Shown: in pieces, positions 16,866-25,663 of the stretch
Layout of the letters: each line of letters opens with the position of its first letter
How positions within the stretch are numbered: the stretch's first letter is position 1
NCBI RefSeq assembly: GCF_011927765.1
Contig: NZ_JAATJG010000002.1
Span: 248,001-312,000, forward strand
DNA: 64,000 nt
Source of the DNA: Wenyingzhuangia aestuarii
Lineage (GTDB): Bacteria > Bacteroidota > Bacteroidia > Flavobacteriales > Flavobacteriaceae
Direction: 5' to 3'
The notes under the pieces: generated by a model
Database searches by the model: none
What the model was told of the DNA's origin: nothing
The model's input: only the letters and a program-made list of their open reading frames with translations
Position numbers and translations under genes: made by a program

Positions 16866-18386
16866 TTATTGATCTAGAAATTCTAAATAAGTCACTATTT
16901 TTTCCTCTTTCATAACTTTTGGAGTTTTTATTTGTCCTCCATTTTTCTTTTGAGCCTTTAAATAGTCGTGGTATTTTTCTTTGGTAATTACTCGTACCTC
17001 AATTCCTTTTAAGGCTTTACTTCTGGCTACTTTGTAGTTTTTATTGGCTTGTTGTAAAGCATCATCTAAAAAGTCTTTACAAGCTGTAGCATCTAATTGC
17101 TGATTGGTAACTAAAATCCATTGATGGTAATAGTCTTCTTCTTTTTTAAGAGCTCCAACAGTATATTCATTTATTTCCACATCAAAGTTTTTAGAAGCTT
17201 CTAAAATAGCTTTGTCTAATTTTTCTTCGCTTAATTGAGAACCTACTACATTTAAAAAGAACTTGGTTCTTCCTGTAATTTTTATTTCCTGATGCTCAAG
17301 GTCTGTAAATTCAATGGTATCACCTACCATATATCTCCATGTACCTGCACAAGTACTAACTAGTAAAGCATATTCCTTCCCTTTTTCTATCTGTCCAATA
17401 TGTACAACTTTTGGTTTTTTTAACAAATTTCCGGTTTCATCAAATCCGTCCTTATCAAAAGGGATAAATTCAAAAAACAAATCATGATGCAATGCCAATT
17501 TCATACTCATGGTATTGGGTCTGGCGGTGTAGGCAAAAAAACCTTCGGAAGCTAAATAGGTATCTAGTACAAAAATTTCTTTTCCACAAATTTTTTCAAA
17601 AGAAGCTCTGTAGGTTTCAAAGGCAACTCCACCGGTAGAATACACACTAAAGTTTGGCCAAATATCGTGAATGGTATTTAGATTGTTTTTTTCTATAATA
17701 GCCTTTAATACTTCTAATATCCAAGAGGGAATTCCAGCAATGGCACCAATATCCCAATTGGGTGCTTCTATAGCAATTCTCTCTTTACGCATTTCCCAAT
17801 CATCAATGGTAGCAATTTCTTTTCCCGGTCTGTAAAAAACATCATACCATTCAGGAAAGTTACTAACGTTAATACCGCTAATTTCTCCCTCTTTAAATCC
17901 GTTTTTATGAGTTTTTAGTTTGGCAGAACTACTCAACATAAAAATTTCTTTTTCAAAAACATCTGTAGGTAAATCAAAATTAGCCAAATCTTTAATCATA
18001 GAAGTTCCTACACTTCTTACAGAAGCTATATAGTCATTAGTAACCGGTATACGTTTACTTTTTTTACCTGTTGTACCGCTACTTTTTGCAAAAAAATTAG
18101 GTTTTCCTGGCCAAGTAATACTTGGGTTTATTTGTTGTTGTTTCCACCATTGTTGATTGATGGTTTTGTAATCAAAAATAGGAACGGTTTGTTGGTAGGT
18201 TTCTATAATATTGTCACTATCCAAAATTTTTAAAAAGTTGTAATACTTTCCAAAAGAAGTGTCTTGTGCGTTGGTTAATAACTTTCTAAGTTGTTCTTCT
18301 TGATGTTCATAGGCATTCTTAGTGTCAAAACTTAAAGTGTCTAAGGTATCAATAGTTGTTTTTATAATGCTTCCGAGAATTGCCAT
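16866..18386 (-). CDS. GH3-type acyl-adenylating enzyme (auxin-responsive GH3 family protein)
   Basis: This 506-residue cytoplasmic protein belongs to the GH3 family of the ANL acyl-adenylate enzymes. It has an ATP-binding loop SSGTTGKKSKRIPVT (about residue 105), a second nucleotide motif around VYSTGGVAFE, and YMVGDTIEFTD with KITGRTKFFLNVVG near residues 350-375. The C-terminal domain closes the active site. Plant members conjugate amino acids to hormones. Bacteroidetal members are common but their substrates are unknown. The gene is followed on the same strand by nothing, and preceded by dps 35 bp upstream, with which it may be co-transcribed. Confidence 0.85.
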   Translation of the reverse strand: MAILGSIIKTTIDTLDTLSFDTKNAYEHQEEQLRKLLTNAQDTSFGKYYNFLKILDSDNIIETYQQTVPIFDYKTINQQWWKQQQINPSITWPGKPNFFAKSSGTTGKKSKRIPVTNDYIASVRSVGTSMIKDLANFDLPTDVFEKEIFMLSSSAKLKTHKNGFKEGEISGINVSNFPEWYDVFYRPGKEIATIDDWEMRKERIAIEAPNWDIGAIAGIPSWILEVLKAIIEKNNLNTIHDIWPNFSVYSTGGVAFETYRASFEKICGKEIFVLDTYLASEGFFAYTARPNTMSMKLALHHDLFFEFIPFDKDGFDETGNLLKKPKVVHIGQIEKGKEYALLVSTCAGTWRYMVGDTIEFTDLEHQEIKITGRTKFFLNVVGSQLSEEKLDKAILEASKNFDVEINEYTVGALKKEEDYYHQWILVTNQQLDATACKDFLDDALQQANKNYKVARSKALKGIEVRVITKEKYHDYLKAQKKNGGQIKTPKVMKEEKIVTYLEFLDQ

Positions 18387-18420
18387 GCTGATTGGTTTTT
18401 AGATTAGTACATAAAAGTGT

Positions 18421-18933
18421 TTACGATAAAACACTTTTTTCATCTTTAAGAAAAGAAGTTAACATCCAGTGTGTTTTTTCCATGTTAAAAATAAATCCAC
18501 TAATCATATCATCTGTACCTCTGTCATTAATGTTTTCGGCAGCATCAATTACTTGGTTCATTTGGTTTAATAAAATTTCAAAATCATTTAAAATTTCTCT
18601 AACCATTTCAGTGCCAGTTTGTGGAACTAAAACTTCTTTAATTTCAGATTCTTCTAAATATTCTTTTAATGTACCTGTTGGTTTTTTTCCAAACACTCTA
18701 ATACGTTCTGCAACTTCATCAATATTTAATTTTACCACATTGTATTGTTCTTCAAATTTTTCGTGAATGTCAAAAAAATCTGGACCTACAACACTCCAGT
18801 GGAAGTTTCTTAATTTTTGATAATGTACGTGATAAGAGGCTAGTAATTTGTTAAGACTAGAAACAATTTCAGCTGTTTCTAAATGTGTGTATCCTAACTT
18901 TGCAAATGGTTTTGTTTTGTCTATTGAGTTCAT
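18421..18933 (-). CDS. dps: Dps/ferritin-like DNA-protection protein
   Basis: This 170-residue protein is of normal Dps size. It has the ferroxidase-site signature HYQKLRNFHWSVVGPDFFDIHEKFEE (around residues 36-60), with the His and Asp/Glu ligands at the dimer interface. Later helices include DEVAERIRVFGKKPTG, the second conserved Dps motif. Dps oxidises ferrous iron with peroxide and stores it, shielding DNA. A perfect Fnr-type palindrome sits 84 bp upstream of the ATG, next to a -7 box, so expression is probably tied to redox or oxygen status. The Fnr-like regulator gene lies immediately upstream on the same strand. Confidence 0.93.
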   Translation of the reverse strand: MNSIDKTKPFAKLGYTHLETAEIVSSLNKLLASYHVHYQKLRNFHWSVVGPDFFDIHEKFEEQYNVVKLNIDEVAERIRVFGKKPTGTLKEYLEESEIKEVLVPQTGTEMVREILNDFEILLNQMNQVIDAAENINDRGTDDMISGFIFNMEKTHWMLTSFLKDEKSVLS

Positions 18934-18964
18934 CTTTTATGAGTTTTTACGATTAATAATTACT

Positions 18965-18972
18965 CAAAATTA
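18965..18972 (-). promoter_or_regulatory. Bacteroidota -7 promoter element for dps
   Basis: On the minus strand TAATTTTG matches TAnnTTTG. It lies 31 nt upstream of the dps ATG, and its 3' end is 58.5 nt from the centre of the Fnr-type box. Confidence 0.55.
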
Positions 18973-19016
18973 AGACTTCAATAAGGTAATTGGGTTGAGC
19001 CAATCGACAAGGGATA

Positions 19017-19030
19017 TTGATTAAAATCAA
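19017..19030. promoter_or_regulatory. Fnr-type operator, TTGAT class, upstream of dps
   Basis: TTGATTAAAATCAA is a perfect TTGAT-N4-ATCAA palindrome, identical to the one at 5176-5189. It sits between the end of the Fnr-like gene and dps. It could also weakly terminate the upstream gene, but it lacks a T-tract and its core is AT-only, so an operator is the better reading. Confidence 0.7.
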
Positions 19031-19062
19031 TACAAGAAAAACAATAAAAATAGAAGCCGTTT

Positions 19063-19752
19063 TTATAGACCTTCTGCCAATCTTTTAAGTTCAATTTCGT
19101 TAAGAATGGTAATAGATTTTCCTGTTAAATCAATCAATCCATCTTTTTTAAATCCTGATAGAATTCGAATAGCAGATTCTGTAGCAGTTCCTACAGCACT
19201 TGCAATTTCTTTTCTACTTAACTGAATTTTAATAACTCCAGCTTCGGTACTTCCATAAGTATCTTTTAAGAAAATAATTAAGTCTGCCATACGTTGGTGT
19301 ACAGTATTGGTAGATATGTTGGTAATTGCATTGTTGGCTTCTTTTAAATCGCTACAAACGGTTTTAAACATAGCTGTAGAAAACTTAGCGTTTTCGTCCA
19401 ACGGTTTTTTAATTAATTCTTGAGGAATAAAACAAGCAGAAACATCGTTTAAAGCTGTAACTGTAATAGTGTTTGCTTCGTTGGTAATAGCAGAATGGTA
19501 TCCTATTAAATCTCCCTTTTTGGTAAACTTTACAATTTGCTCTTTACCGTTTGCGTTTAGTTGAGAAGATTTACAAACTCCTTCTTTAATACAGTAAACA
19601 CCTGTAACAAATTTACCTTCGCTAAAGATTACTTCTCCTTTTTTAAAAGTGTGTATATCTTTTGAGTCAGATATTTTTTTTAGTTCTTCTTTAGATAAAG
19701 CGTTTAAGTTGTTAAATTCTTTAATAAGGCATTGTTCACATCTACTCATCAT
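19063..19752 (-). CDS. Crp/Fnr-family redox regulator (Fnr-like)
   Basis: This 229-residue protein has an N-terminal CxxC (C5-E-Q-C8), a cNMP-like beta-roll (about 25-120), a dimerisation helix (about 122-155) and a winged HTH. The HTH contains LSRKEIASAVGTATESAIRILSGFKKDGLI; recognition-helix residues E-S-A-I-R align with Fnr E-x-x-S-R. Other cysteines are C54, C60, C107 and C133. Classical Fnr uses three N-terminal cysteines plus one central one. Here the third N-terminal cysteine is missing, so the Fe-S chemistry is uncertain. It is divergent from ccoI and adjacent to the cbb3 cluster, hence a likely controller of microaerobic genes and perhaps of the ATGAT-type boxes. Confidence 0.85.
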   Translation of the reverse strand: MMSRCEQCLIKEFNNLNALSKEELKKISDSKDIHTFKKGEVIFSEGKFVTGVYCIKEGVCKSSQLNANGKEQIVKFTKKGDLIGYHSAITNEANTITVTALNDVSACFIPQELIKKPLDENAKFSTAMFKTVCSDLKEANNAITNISTNTVHQRMADLIIFLKDTYGSTEAGVIKIQLSRKEIASAVGTATESAIRILSGFKKDGLIDLTGKSITILNEIELKRLAEGL

Positions 19753-19824
19753 AACAAAGGGGAATTAATACTAACAAATGTACTAAAATTAAGATAATAA
19801 ACGAAGGTGTTAGATTTGTTTAAT

Positions 19825-19838
19825 ATGATATTAATCAT
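19825..19838. promoter_or_regulatory. Fnr-type operator, ATGAT class, upstream of ccoI
   Basis: ATGATATTAATCAT has perfect arms ATGAT/ATCAT with the TGA-N6-TCA spacing of Fnr sites. Its centre (19831.5) is 36.5 nt before the end of a -7-like GAAGTTTG (19861-19868). The same 36.5-nt distance occurs at ccoS and at the hemN operon, a class II position. Confidence 0.65.
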
Positions 19839-19889
19839 TTAAAAAAACAGGATATTTGTAGAAGTTTGCAAAGATTAAAAAACAAAGAA

Positions 19890-22250
19890 TTGAAGGAAGA
19901 AAATACATGTTATCACTGTGGTGATGAAGCCATAGAAGCTATTGTTTTGTTTGATGATAAAACCTTTTGTTGTAATGGTTGTAAAACGGTGTATCAAATT
20001 TTTAGTGATCACGACCTTTCTGATTATTACCATTTAGAAACATCTCCAGGAATTTCTCCGGATGCTATTAAAGGCAAGTATAGTTTTTTAAGCAATCCAA
20101 CTATTGTAGATAAGCTTTTAGATTTTAAAGAAGAGGGTATAGAAATAGTTACCTTGTACATTCCACAAATACATTGTAGTTCTTGTGTTTGGGTTTTAGA
20201 AAATTTACAGAAACTACATGGTGGAATTGTAAATTCTAGAGTACACTTTTCTAAAAAAACAGTGCAGGTAACTTATAATAATCAACTCAACTTACAGCAA
20301 TTGGTAGAGTTGTTAGCTACTATTGGTTACGATCCTTATATAAGTTTAGAAGATGGAGAAAAAAATAAACAAAGCAGTAAAACAAGTACTTATAAATTAG
20401 CTGTAGCAGGTTTTGCCTTTGGAAATACTATGTTTTTATCGTTTCCAGATTATTTTGGAAAACCCGATGCTTGGTTAACACATTACCAACCTTTGTTTTC
20501 TTTTTTAATGTTGTTATTTTCTTTGCCTGTAGTTTTTTATGCAGGAAACGATTATTTTATATCGGCCTACAAAGGATTGCGAAAAAAAATATTAAATATT
20601 GATGTACCTATTAGTATAGGAATTGTGGTGTTGTTTGGTAGAAGCTGTTATGAATATTTTACCCAAACAGGGCAGGGGTATTTTGATAGCTTGGCAGGAT
20701 TGATTTTCTTTTTGTTATTAGGAAAGTTATTTCAGAAAAAGACCTACGATTTTTTATCTTTTGAAAGAGATTTTAAATCGTATTTCCCAATTGCCATTAC
20801 CACTTTAGTAAATGGTGATGAGATAGTAGTTCCTGTAAACGAAATTAAAGTAAATGATATTTTATTAATTAGAAACGAAGAAATTATTCCTACCGATGGG
20901 ATTATTTTAAAGGGGAAACCTTTGTTGGATTATAGTTTTGTAACTGGGGAGTCTAATTTAATTTCAAAACAATCAGGAGATAAAGTATTTGCAGGAGGTA
21001 AGCAACAAGGGGAATCCATTACGTTAGAAGTAACCAAAACAGTAGACCAGAGTTATTTAACCAAGTTGTGGAGTCAAAATTCTTATCATTCCTCTTCTAC
21101 CTTAACCAATATAACAGACAAAGTAAGTCAGTATTTTACATGGGGTTTGCTGTTGGTTACTTTTGCTTCTGCACTTTTTTGGTTTTTTGTAGATGCTTCA
21201 CAAATCATCAATGTAGTTTCGTCTATATTAATTGTAGCTTGTCCGTGTGCCTTGGCTTTGTCGGCACCCTTTGCAATGGGAAATATTTTACGTATTCTAG
21301 GAAAGCAAGGCTTCTATTTAAAAGATGCTTCGGTTATAGAAAGCATAGCGCATGTACAAACCTTGTTTTTTGATAAAACAGGAACATTAACTACAAGAAA
21401 TAAACAAGATTTCACCTATAGTGGAGAGGAGTTATCTTGTGCTGAATTGTCTATGGTTAAATCGTTGGTTAGAAATTCAAACCATCCGCTAAGTAGGACC
21501 TTATTCAAAAAATTAAAAGCAGAAATTGTACCGCTACATAATTTTAAAGAACTAGAAGGAAATGGACTACAAGCTACTTTTGATGAGCTGCTTGTAAAAA
21601 TAGGATCTGCCAATTATATTGGATCTACCTTGGCAGATCATGAAACCGAAAGCAGGGTATATGTGTCTATAAACAATAATGTAAAAGGATATTTTAAGTT
21701 TGGTAACCAGTACCGTACGAATATTTTAGACATGTTAACCATACTTTCTAAAAAGTATCAAATAAATATATTATCTGGAGATAATGATGCTGCTTTGCCT
21801 TATTTAAAAGAACAATTACCTACAGAAACTCAATATTATTTTCATCAATCTCCACATGATAAGTTAGCACATGTAAAACAATGTCAACAACAAGGAGAAT
21901 CAGTATTAATGGTGGGTGATGGGTTAAACGATGCAGGAGCCTTACTACAAGCGCAAGTAGGTATTGCAGTAGCAGAAGATGTAAATGTATTTTCTCCTGC
22001 TAGTGATGCTATTATTGATGCTAAAAAACTCTCTCAACTACCTAATTTTATGAAACTGTGTAAGCAAAGTTTACAAGTTGTAAGAGTTAGTTTTTTATTA
22101 TCAATACTTTACAATGTTGTTGGTTTGTATTTTGCCATTTCTGGAGTGTTAACACCGTTAATAGCAGCCATATTAATGCCTTTAAGTTCTATAACAATTG
22201 TAGTTTTTGTTACGGTTGCTACCAATGTAATGGGTAGAAAGGTATCTTAA
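19890..22250 (+). CDS. ccoI: Cu+-translocating P-type ATPase for cbb3 oxidase assembly (CcoI/FixI)
   Basis: I chose the TTG at 19890 (786 residues). It follows the predicted -7 element and gives MKEENTCYHCG, the usual CcoI N-terminus. A TTG at 19866 (794 residues) is the longer alternative. The N-terminus has the Cys-rich domain CYHCG...CCNGC, then an HMA-like domain with IHCSSCVWVLENL. Next come about eight membrane helices with the ion-binding CPC motif (VACPCALALSAP), the phosphorylation loop DKTGTLT and the hinge GDGLNDAGAL. CcoI exports copper for the CuB centre of cbb3 oxidase. It is divergent from the Fnr-like gene and lies upstream of the cco operon. Confidence 0.93.
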   Translation: MKEENTCYHCGDEAIEAIVLFDDKTFCCNGCKTVYQIFSDHDLSDYYHLETSPGISPDAIKGKYSFLSNPTIVDKLLDFKEEGIEIVTLYIPQIHCSSCVWVLENLQKLHGGIVNSRVHFSKKTVQVTYNNQLNLQQLVELLATIGYDPYISLEDGEKNKQSSKTSTYKLAVAGFAFGNTMFLSFPDYFGKPDAWLTHYQPLFSFLMLLFSLPVVFYAGNDYFISAYKGLRKKILNIDVPISIGIVVLFGRSCYEYFTQTGQGYFDSLAGLIFFLLLGKLFQKKTYDFLSFERDFKSYFPIAITTLVNGDEIVVPVNEIKVNDILLIRNEEIIPTDGIILKGKPLLDYSFVTGESNLISKQSGDKVFAGGKQQGESITLEVTKTVDQSYLTKLWSQNSYHSSSTLTNITDKVSQYFTWGLLLVTFASALFWFFVDASQIINVVSSILIVACPCALALSAPFAMGNILRILGKQGFYLKDASVIESIAHVQTLFFDKTGTLTTRNKQDFTYSGEELSCAELSMVKSLVRNSNHPLSRTLFKKLKAEIVPLHNFKELEGNGLQATFDELLVKIGSANYIGSTLADHETESRVYVSINNNVKGYFKFGNQYRTNILDMLTILSKKYQINILSGDNDAALPYLKEQLPTETQYYFHQSPHDKLAHVKQCQQQGESVLMVGDGLNDAGALLQAQVGIAVAEDVNVFSPASDAIIDAKKLSQLPNFMKLCKQSLQVVRVSFLLSILYNVVGLYFAISGVLTPLIAAILMPLSSITIVVFVTVATNVMGRKVS

Positions 22251-22251
22251 A

Positions 22252-22857
22252 TTACTGCTTTTTCTTTTTTTTAGGATCAGAAAAAATAATTATTTGGATT
22301 AAAATAGCCATTACAATTAAGAATATAATTTCAACTTGTGTAAACAAATTAATAGATTTCATAGTAGCATTACTCATAAAAACTTGCTGCTTTCCTTCGT
22401 TAAGTTGAATTTTAGATAAATGCTGCAATTTTAGCGTAATAACTTTAACACTCTTTAGTAACTCGTCTTTTTTAGAAACTTGAGAAGAAGCCTGTTGTTC
22501 TTCTAATTTTTGCAGATGCAGATATTCATCCTTAAAATTATTAAATATAGTATGTTCTTTATCTGTTAGTTTGGTTAACTCGTAGTTTAAAATGTACTCT
22601 TTTATTTTAAGATTTACTTCTTGATTTCTAGTATCAAAAAAAAGAGAATCAGCAGCAACCAATGCTACTTCTTTTTCATGAATTAACATTGCTATTTCAA
22701 AAAGTAAATCACTAGCAACAATTCTATCTTCATAAATTGTGGTTACTGATTTTTTAAGTTTGTTAAAGTTTTCTTTATCAACAAGATTTGTACTTAAAAC
22801 AATTAAAAAAATCAACAGAATACTAGCAACTCTTTTTATTTTATGAATGATCATCAT
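22252..22857 (-). CDS. Membrane-anchored hypothetical protein (four-helix-sensor-like)
   Basis: This 201-residue protein has an N-terminal membrane helix (about 8-24) and a C-terminal one (about 172-192). A helical extracytoplasmic region of about 145 residues lies between them, rich in E, K and L (EKEVALVAADSLFF, EEQQASSQVSKKDELLKSV). The layout resembles the four-helix-bundle sensor domain of chemoreceptors (4HB_MCP) without any output domain. It is convergent with ccoI, with stop codons separated by two bases. It may be a stand-alone ligand-binding membrane protein; function unknown. Confidence 0.65.
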   Translation of the reverse strand: MMIIHKIKRVASILLIFLIVLSTNLVDKENFNKLKKSVTTIYEDRIVASDLLFEIAMLIHEKEVALVAADSLFFDTRNQEVNLKIKEYILNYELTKLTDKEHTIFNNFKDEYLHLQKLEEQQASSQVSKKDELLKSVKVITLKLQHLSKIQLNEGKQQVFMSNATMKSINLFTQVEIIFLIVMAILIQIIIFSDPKKKKKQ

Positions 22858-23059
22858 GCAGCTTATTTTTTATTTTAAAAATGTTAAAATTAGCCTAAAT
22901 ATATGTATTTAATATTTTTCTTAGGAATAATTTAATGAATATTTATAGTAGCTAGTTTTCTTTTGTTAGATACTCATAATTGTTGTGTTTTTAGGTGTTA
23001 AAGACTACTGTTTTAGATAAAGAAATAAAGTTAAACACTCTGTTAAAAATTCTTAAACC

Positions 23060-23073
23060 ATGATAATAGTCAT
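23060..23073. promoter_or_regulatory. Fnr-type operator, ATGAT class, upstream of the cco operon
   Basis: ATGATAATAGTCAT keeps the TGA-N6-TCA core. Its centre (23066.5) is 36.5 nt before the end of TACTTTTG (23096-23103), a perfect Bacteroidota -7 element. This places the site at about -41.5, the class II activator position. Operator and spacing match those of the hemN operon and ccoI. Confidence 0.7.
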
Positions 23074-23095
23074 TTTTTGCTGAAACCTATCGCGA

Positions 23096-23103
23096 TACTT
23101 TTG
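23096..23103 (+). promoter_or_regulatory. Bacteroidota -7 promoter element for the cco operon
   Basis: TACTTTTG matches TAnnTTTG. It predicts transcription from about 23108, just before ccoS at 23121. A -33-like TTTTTTG precedes it at 23073-23079. Confidence 0.6.
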
Positions 23104-23120
23104 CTCTAAACTTAAGTATT

Positions 23121-23279
23121 ATGGGAGTCATATACATTTTAATCATTGTTAGTCTTTTTGTTGCCATTGTTTTTTTAGGAGTTTTTTTCTTGGCTGTTAA
23201 AAACGGACAGTTTGAAGATAGCGAAACACCTGCAATGAGAATTTTGTTTAATGACGTTGTTGCTCGTAAGAAAGAGTAG
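23121..23279 (+). CDS. ccoS: cbb3 oxidase assembly protein CcoS
   Basis: A 52-residue protein with one membrane helix (residues 3-26, MGVIYILIIVSLFVAIVFLG) followed by a short cytosolic tail with the family-typical NGQFEDSETPAMRIL segment. CcoS is needed to insert haem and copper cofactors into cbb3 oxidase. The gene is the first of the cco operon: ccoNO starts 35 bp downstream, and the Fnr-type box plus -7 element lie directly upstream. Confidence 0.92.
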   Translation: MGVIYILIIVSLFVAIVFLGVFFLAVKNGQFEDSETPAMRILFNDVVARKKE

Positions 23280-23314
23280 AATTCCAACTAAAACAATAAT
23301 TGAATAACTAATTT

Positions 23315-25486
23315 ATGGAAAAAGAGCAATTTTATTATGACAACAAAGTCGTAAAGAAATTTATTTACGCAACAATGTTTTGGGGGCTCATAGGAATGTC
23401 TGTGGGACTTTTATTAGCTTTTATGTTTATTTTTCCAGAGCTTACACAAGGAATCTCTTGGTTAAGTTTTGGTAGATTAAGACCCTTACACACAAATGCT
23501 GTAATTTTTGCCTTTGTAGGAAATGCCATTTTTGCAGGGGTGTATTACTCGTTACAACGTTTGTTAAAAGCTAGAATGTATAGCGATTTACTAAGTAAGA
23601 TTAACTTTTGGGGATGGCAAGCTATTATTGTAGCAGCAGCTATTACTTTACCTTTAGGTTTATCTACAAGTAAAGAGTATGCAGAACTAGAGTGGCCAAT
23701 AGATATTGCTATTGCATTAATTTGGGTAGTATTTGGTATTAACATGATTGGTACCATTTTAAAAAGAAGAGAACGTCACTTATATGTAGCAATTTGGTTC
23801 TATTTAGGAACGTTTGTTACTGTAGCAGTATTACATATTTTTAATAGTTTGGCATTGCCTGTTACTTTTACTAAAAGTTATTCTGTATACGCTGGTGTAC
23901 AAGATGCATTAGTACAATGGTGGTATGGTCACAATGCGGTTGCCTTTTTCTTAACAACTCCATTTTTAGGGTTAATGTATTATTTTGTACCTAAAGCAGC
24001 TAACAGACCTGTATACTCATACAGATTGTCTATTGTTCACTTTTGGTCTTTAATATTTATTTACATCTGGGCAGGACCTCACCACTTATTATATACAGCC
24101 TTACCAGATTGGGCTCAGAATTTAGGAGTTGCTTTTTCTGTAATGTTATTAGCTCCATCTTGGGGAGGTATGATCAACGGATTGTTAACCTTAAGAGGTG
24201 CTTGGGATAAAGTAAGAACAGATCCTGTTTTAAAATTTATGGTAGTTGCTATTACTGGATATGGTATGGCAACCTTTGAAGGGCCTATGCTATCTTTAAA
24301 AAGTATTAATGCCATAGCTCACTTTTCTGACTGGATTATTGCTCACGTACACGTTGGAGCTTTAGCTTGGAACGGGTTCTTAACTTTTGGGATGATTTAC
24401 TGGTTAGTTCCCGTATTATTTAAAACAAAATTACATTCTATTAAAATGGCCAACCTACACTTTTGGTTGGGTACTTTAGGAATTATATTATATGCTTTCC
24501 CTATGTATGTTGCAGGATTTGTACAAGCATCTATGTGGAAACAATTTAATCCTGATGGAACTTTATTATATGGTAACTTTTTAGAAACAGTTACTCAAAT
24601 TATTCCAATGTATTGGATGCGTGCTATTGGAGGTACCATGTATATTGTTGGAGCTATAGTAATGTTATTTAACTTAATTGCAACTATCAAAAAAGGATCT
24701 GAAGTAGAAGATGACTTTACAGAGGCTGCTCCATTACAAAGAATTACCAAAGGAAGATTGCTAGGAGAAACTTGGCACCAAAAATTAGAAAGAAAACCTG
24801 TACAGTTAACCATTTTAGCCACTGTAGCTATTTTAATTGGAGGTATTGTACAAATTATACCAACATTAATGGTAGAGTCTAACATTCCAACCATTAGTAG
24901 TGTAAAACCTTATACTCCTTTAGAATTAGAAGGTAGAGATTTATATATACGTGAAGGTTGTGTAGGATGTCACTCACAAATGGTTCGTCCGTTCCGTTCA
25001 GAAGTAGAACGTTATGGTGAATATTCTAAAGCAGGAGAATTTGTTTATGATCATCCATTCTTATGGGGATCTAAAAGAACAGGTCCAGATTTACATAGAG
25101 TAGGTATGAAATATTCTGACAGTTGGCACTTTAACCATATGTTAGATCCTCAAAGTACTTCGCCAGGTTCTATAATGCCACCTTATGCTTGGTTGTTAAA
25201 AAACAAGTTAGATAAGAGTGATACTGAGAAAAAGTTAAAAGTAATGGTAACACTAGGAGTGCCTTATTCTGAATACGAAATTGCCAATGCGCAAAAAAGT
25301 ATGGATGCACAAGCAGATATAATTGCAGAGAACTTAACACAAGATCCATCTTTTGTAGATAGTTACGAAAGCGCTAAAGCTGATGCAAAAGCGGCAGGAA
25401 AAGAATTTGTGCCAATTCAGGAAAGAGAAATAGTAGCGTTAATTGCATACTTACAAAGATTAGGAACTGATATAAAAACAAAATAA
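23315..25486 (+). CDS. ccoN: cbb3-type cytochrome c oxidase, fused subunits I and II (CcoNO)
   Basis: This 723-residue fusion has an N-terminal CcoN (about 1-480) with a dozen membrane helices. It carries the haem/CuB ligands in WWYGHNAVAFF, AGPHHLLYTALPDWAQ and IIAHVHVGALAWNG. The C-terminal CcoO (about 500-723) has one transmembrane helix and a cytochrome c haem site C549-V-G-C552-H553 (EGCVGCHSQMVRPF), with an axial Met further on (IMPPYAWL). The enzyme reduces oxygen with high affinity at low oxygen and pumps protons. The CcoN-CcoO fusion is usual in Bacteroidota. The operon continues with ccoQ and ccoP. Confidence 0.96.
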   Translation: MEKEQFYYDNKVVKKFIYATMFWGLIGMSVGLLLAFMFIFPELTQGISWLSFGRLRPLHTNAVIFAFVGNAIFAGVYYSLQRLLKARMYSDLLSKINFWGWQAIIVAAAITLPLGLSTSKEYAELEWPIDIAIALIWVVFGINMIGTILKRRERHLYVAIWFYLGTFVTVAVLHIFNSLALPVTFTKSYSVYAGVQDALVQWWYGHNAVAFFLTTPFLGLMYYFVPKAANRPVYSYRLSIVHFWSLIFIYIWAGPHHLLYTALPDWAQNLGVAFSVMLLAPSWGGMINGLLTLRGAWDKVRTDPVLKFMVVAITGYGMATFEGPMLSLKSINAIAHFSDWIIAHVHVGALAWNGFLTFGMIYWLVPVLFKTKLHSIKMANLHFWLGTLGIILYAFPMYVAGFVQASMWKQFNPDGTLLYGNFLETVTQIIPMYWMRAIGGTMYIVGAIVMLFNLIATIKKGSEVEDDFTEAAPLQRITKGRLLGETWHQKLERKPVQLTILATVAILIGGIVQIIPTLMVESNIPTISSVKPYTPLELEGRDLYIREGCVGCHSQMVRPFRSEVERYGEYSKAGEFVYDHPFLWGSKRTGPDLHRVGMKYSDSWHFNHMLDPQSTSPGSIMPPYAWLLKNKLDKSDTEKKLKVMVTLGVPYSEYEIANAQKSMDAQADIIAENLTQDPSFVDSYESAKADAKAAGKEFVPIQEREIVALIAYLQRLGTDIKTK

Positions 25487-25487
25487 G

Positions 25488-25652
25488 ATGTTAAAATTTA
25501 TCAAAAATCACATGGTAACCATTGATGGTATAGAAATATATCCAATGATTTCATTATCTATCTTTTTTGTATTCTTTACCCTTTTGTTTTTCTGGGTATT
25601 TAAAGCCAAAAAAGAGTATTTAAAAAAAGTTAGCAACTTACCATTTGAATAA
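25488..25652 (+). CDS. ccoQ: cbb3 oxidase small subunit CcoQ-like
   Basis: A 54-residue protein with one membrane helix (about 20-40, MISLSIFFVFFTLLFFWVF) and a basic tail (KAKKEYLKKVSN). It starts two bases after the ccoNO stop and lies 11 nt before ccoP, the usual position of CcoQ. Sequence conservation of this subunit is low, so the name rests mainly on position, size and topology. Confidence 0.8.
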   Translation: MLKFIKNHMVTIDGIEIYPMISLSIFFVFFTLLFFWVFKAKKEYLKKVSNLPFE

Positions 25653-25663
25653 AAGACAGCACT

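Noticed and set aside
23087-23287. Minus-strand ORF opposite ccoS
   Set aside because: It is the shadow of the 52-residue CcoS reading frame, which has clear family sequence and an upstream promoter.
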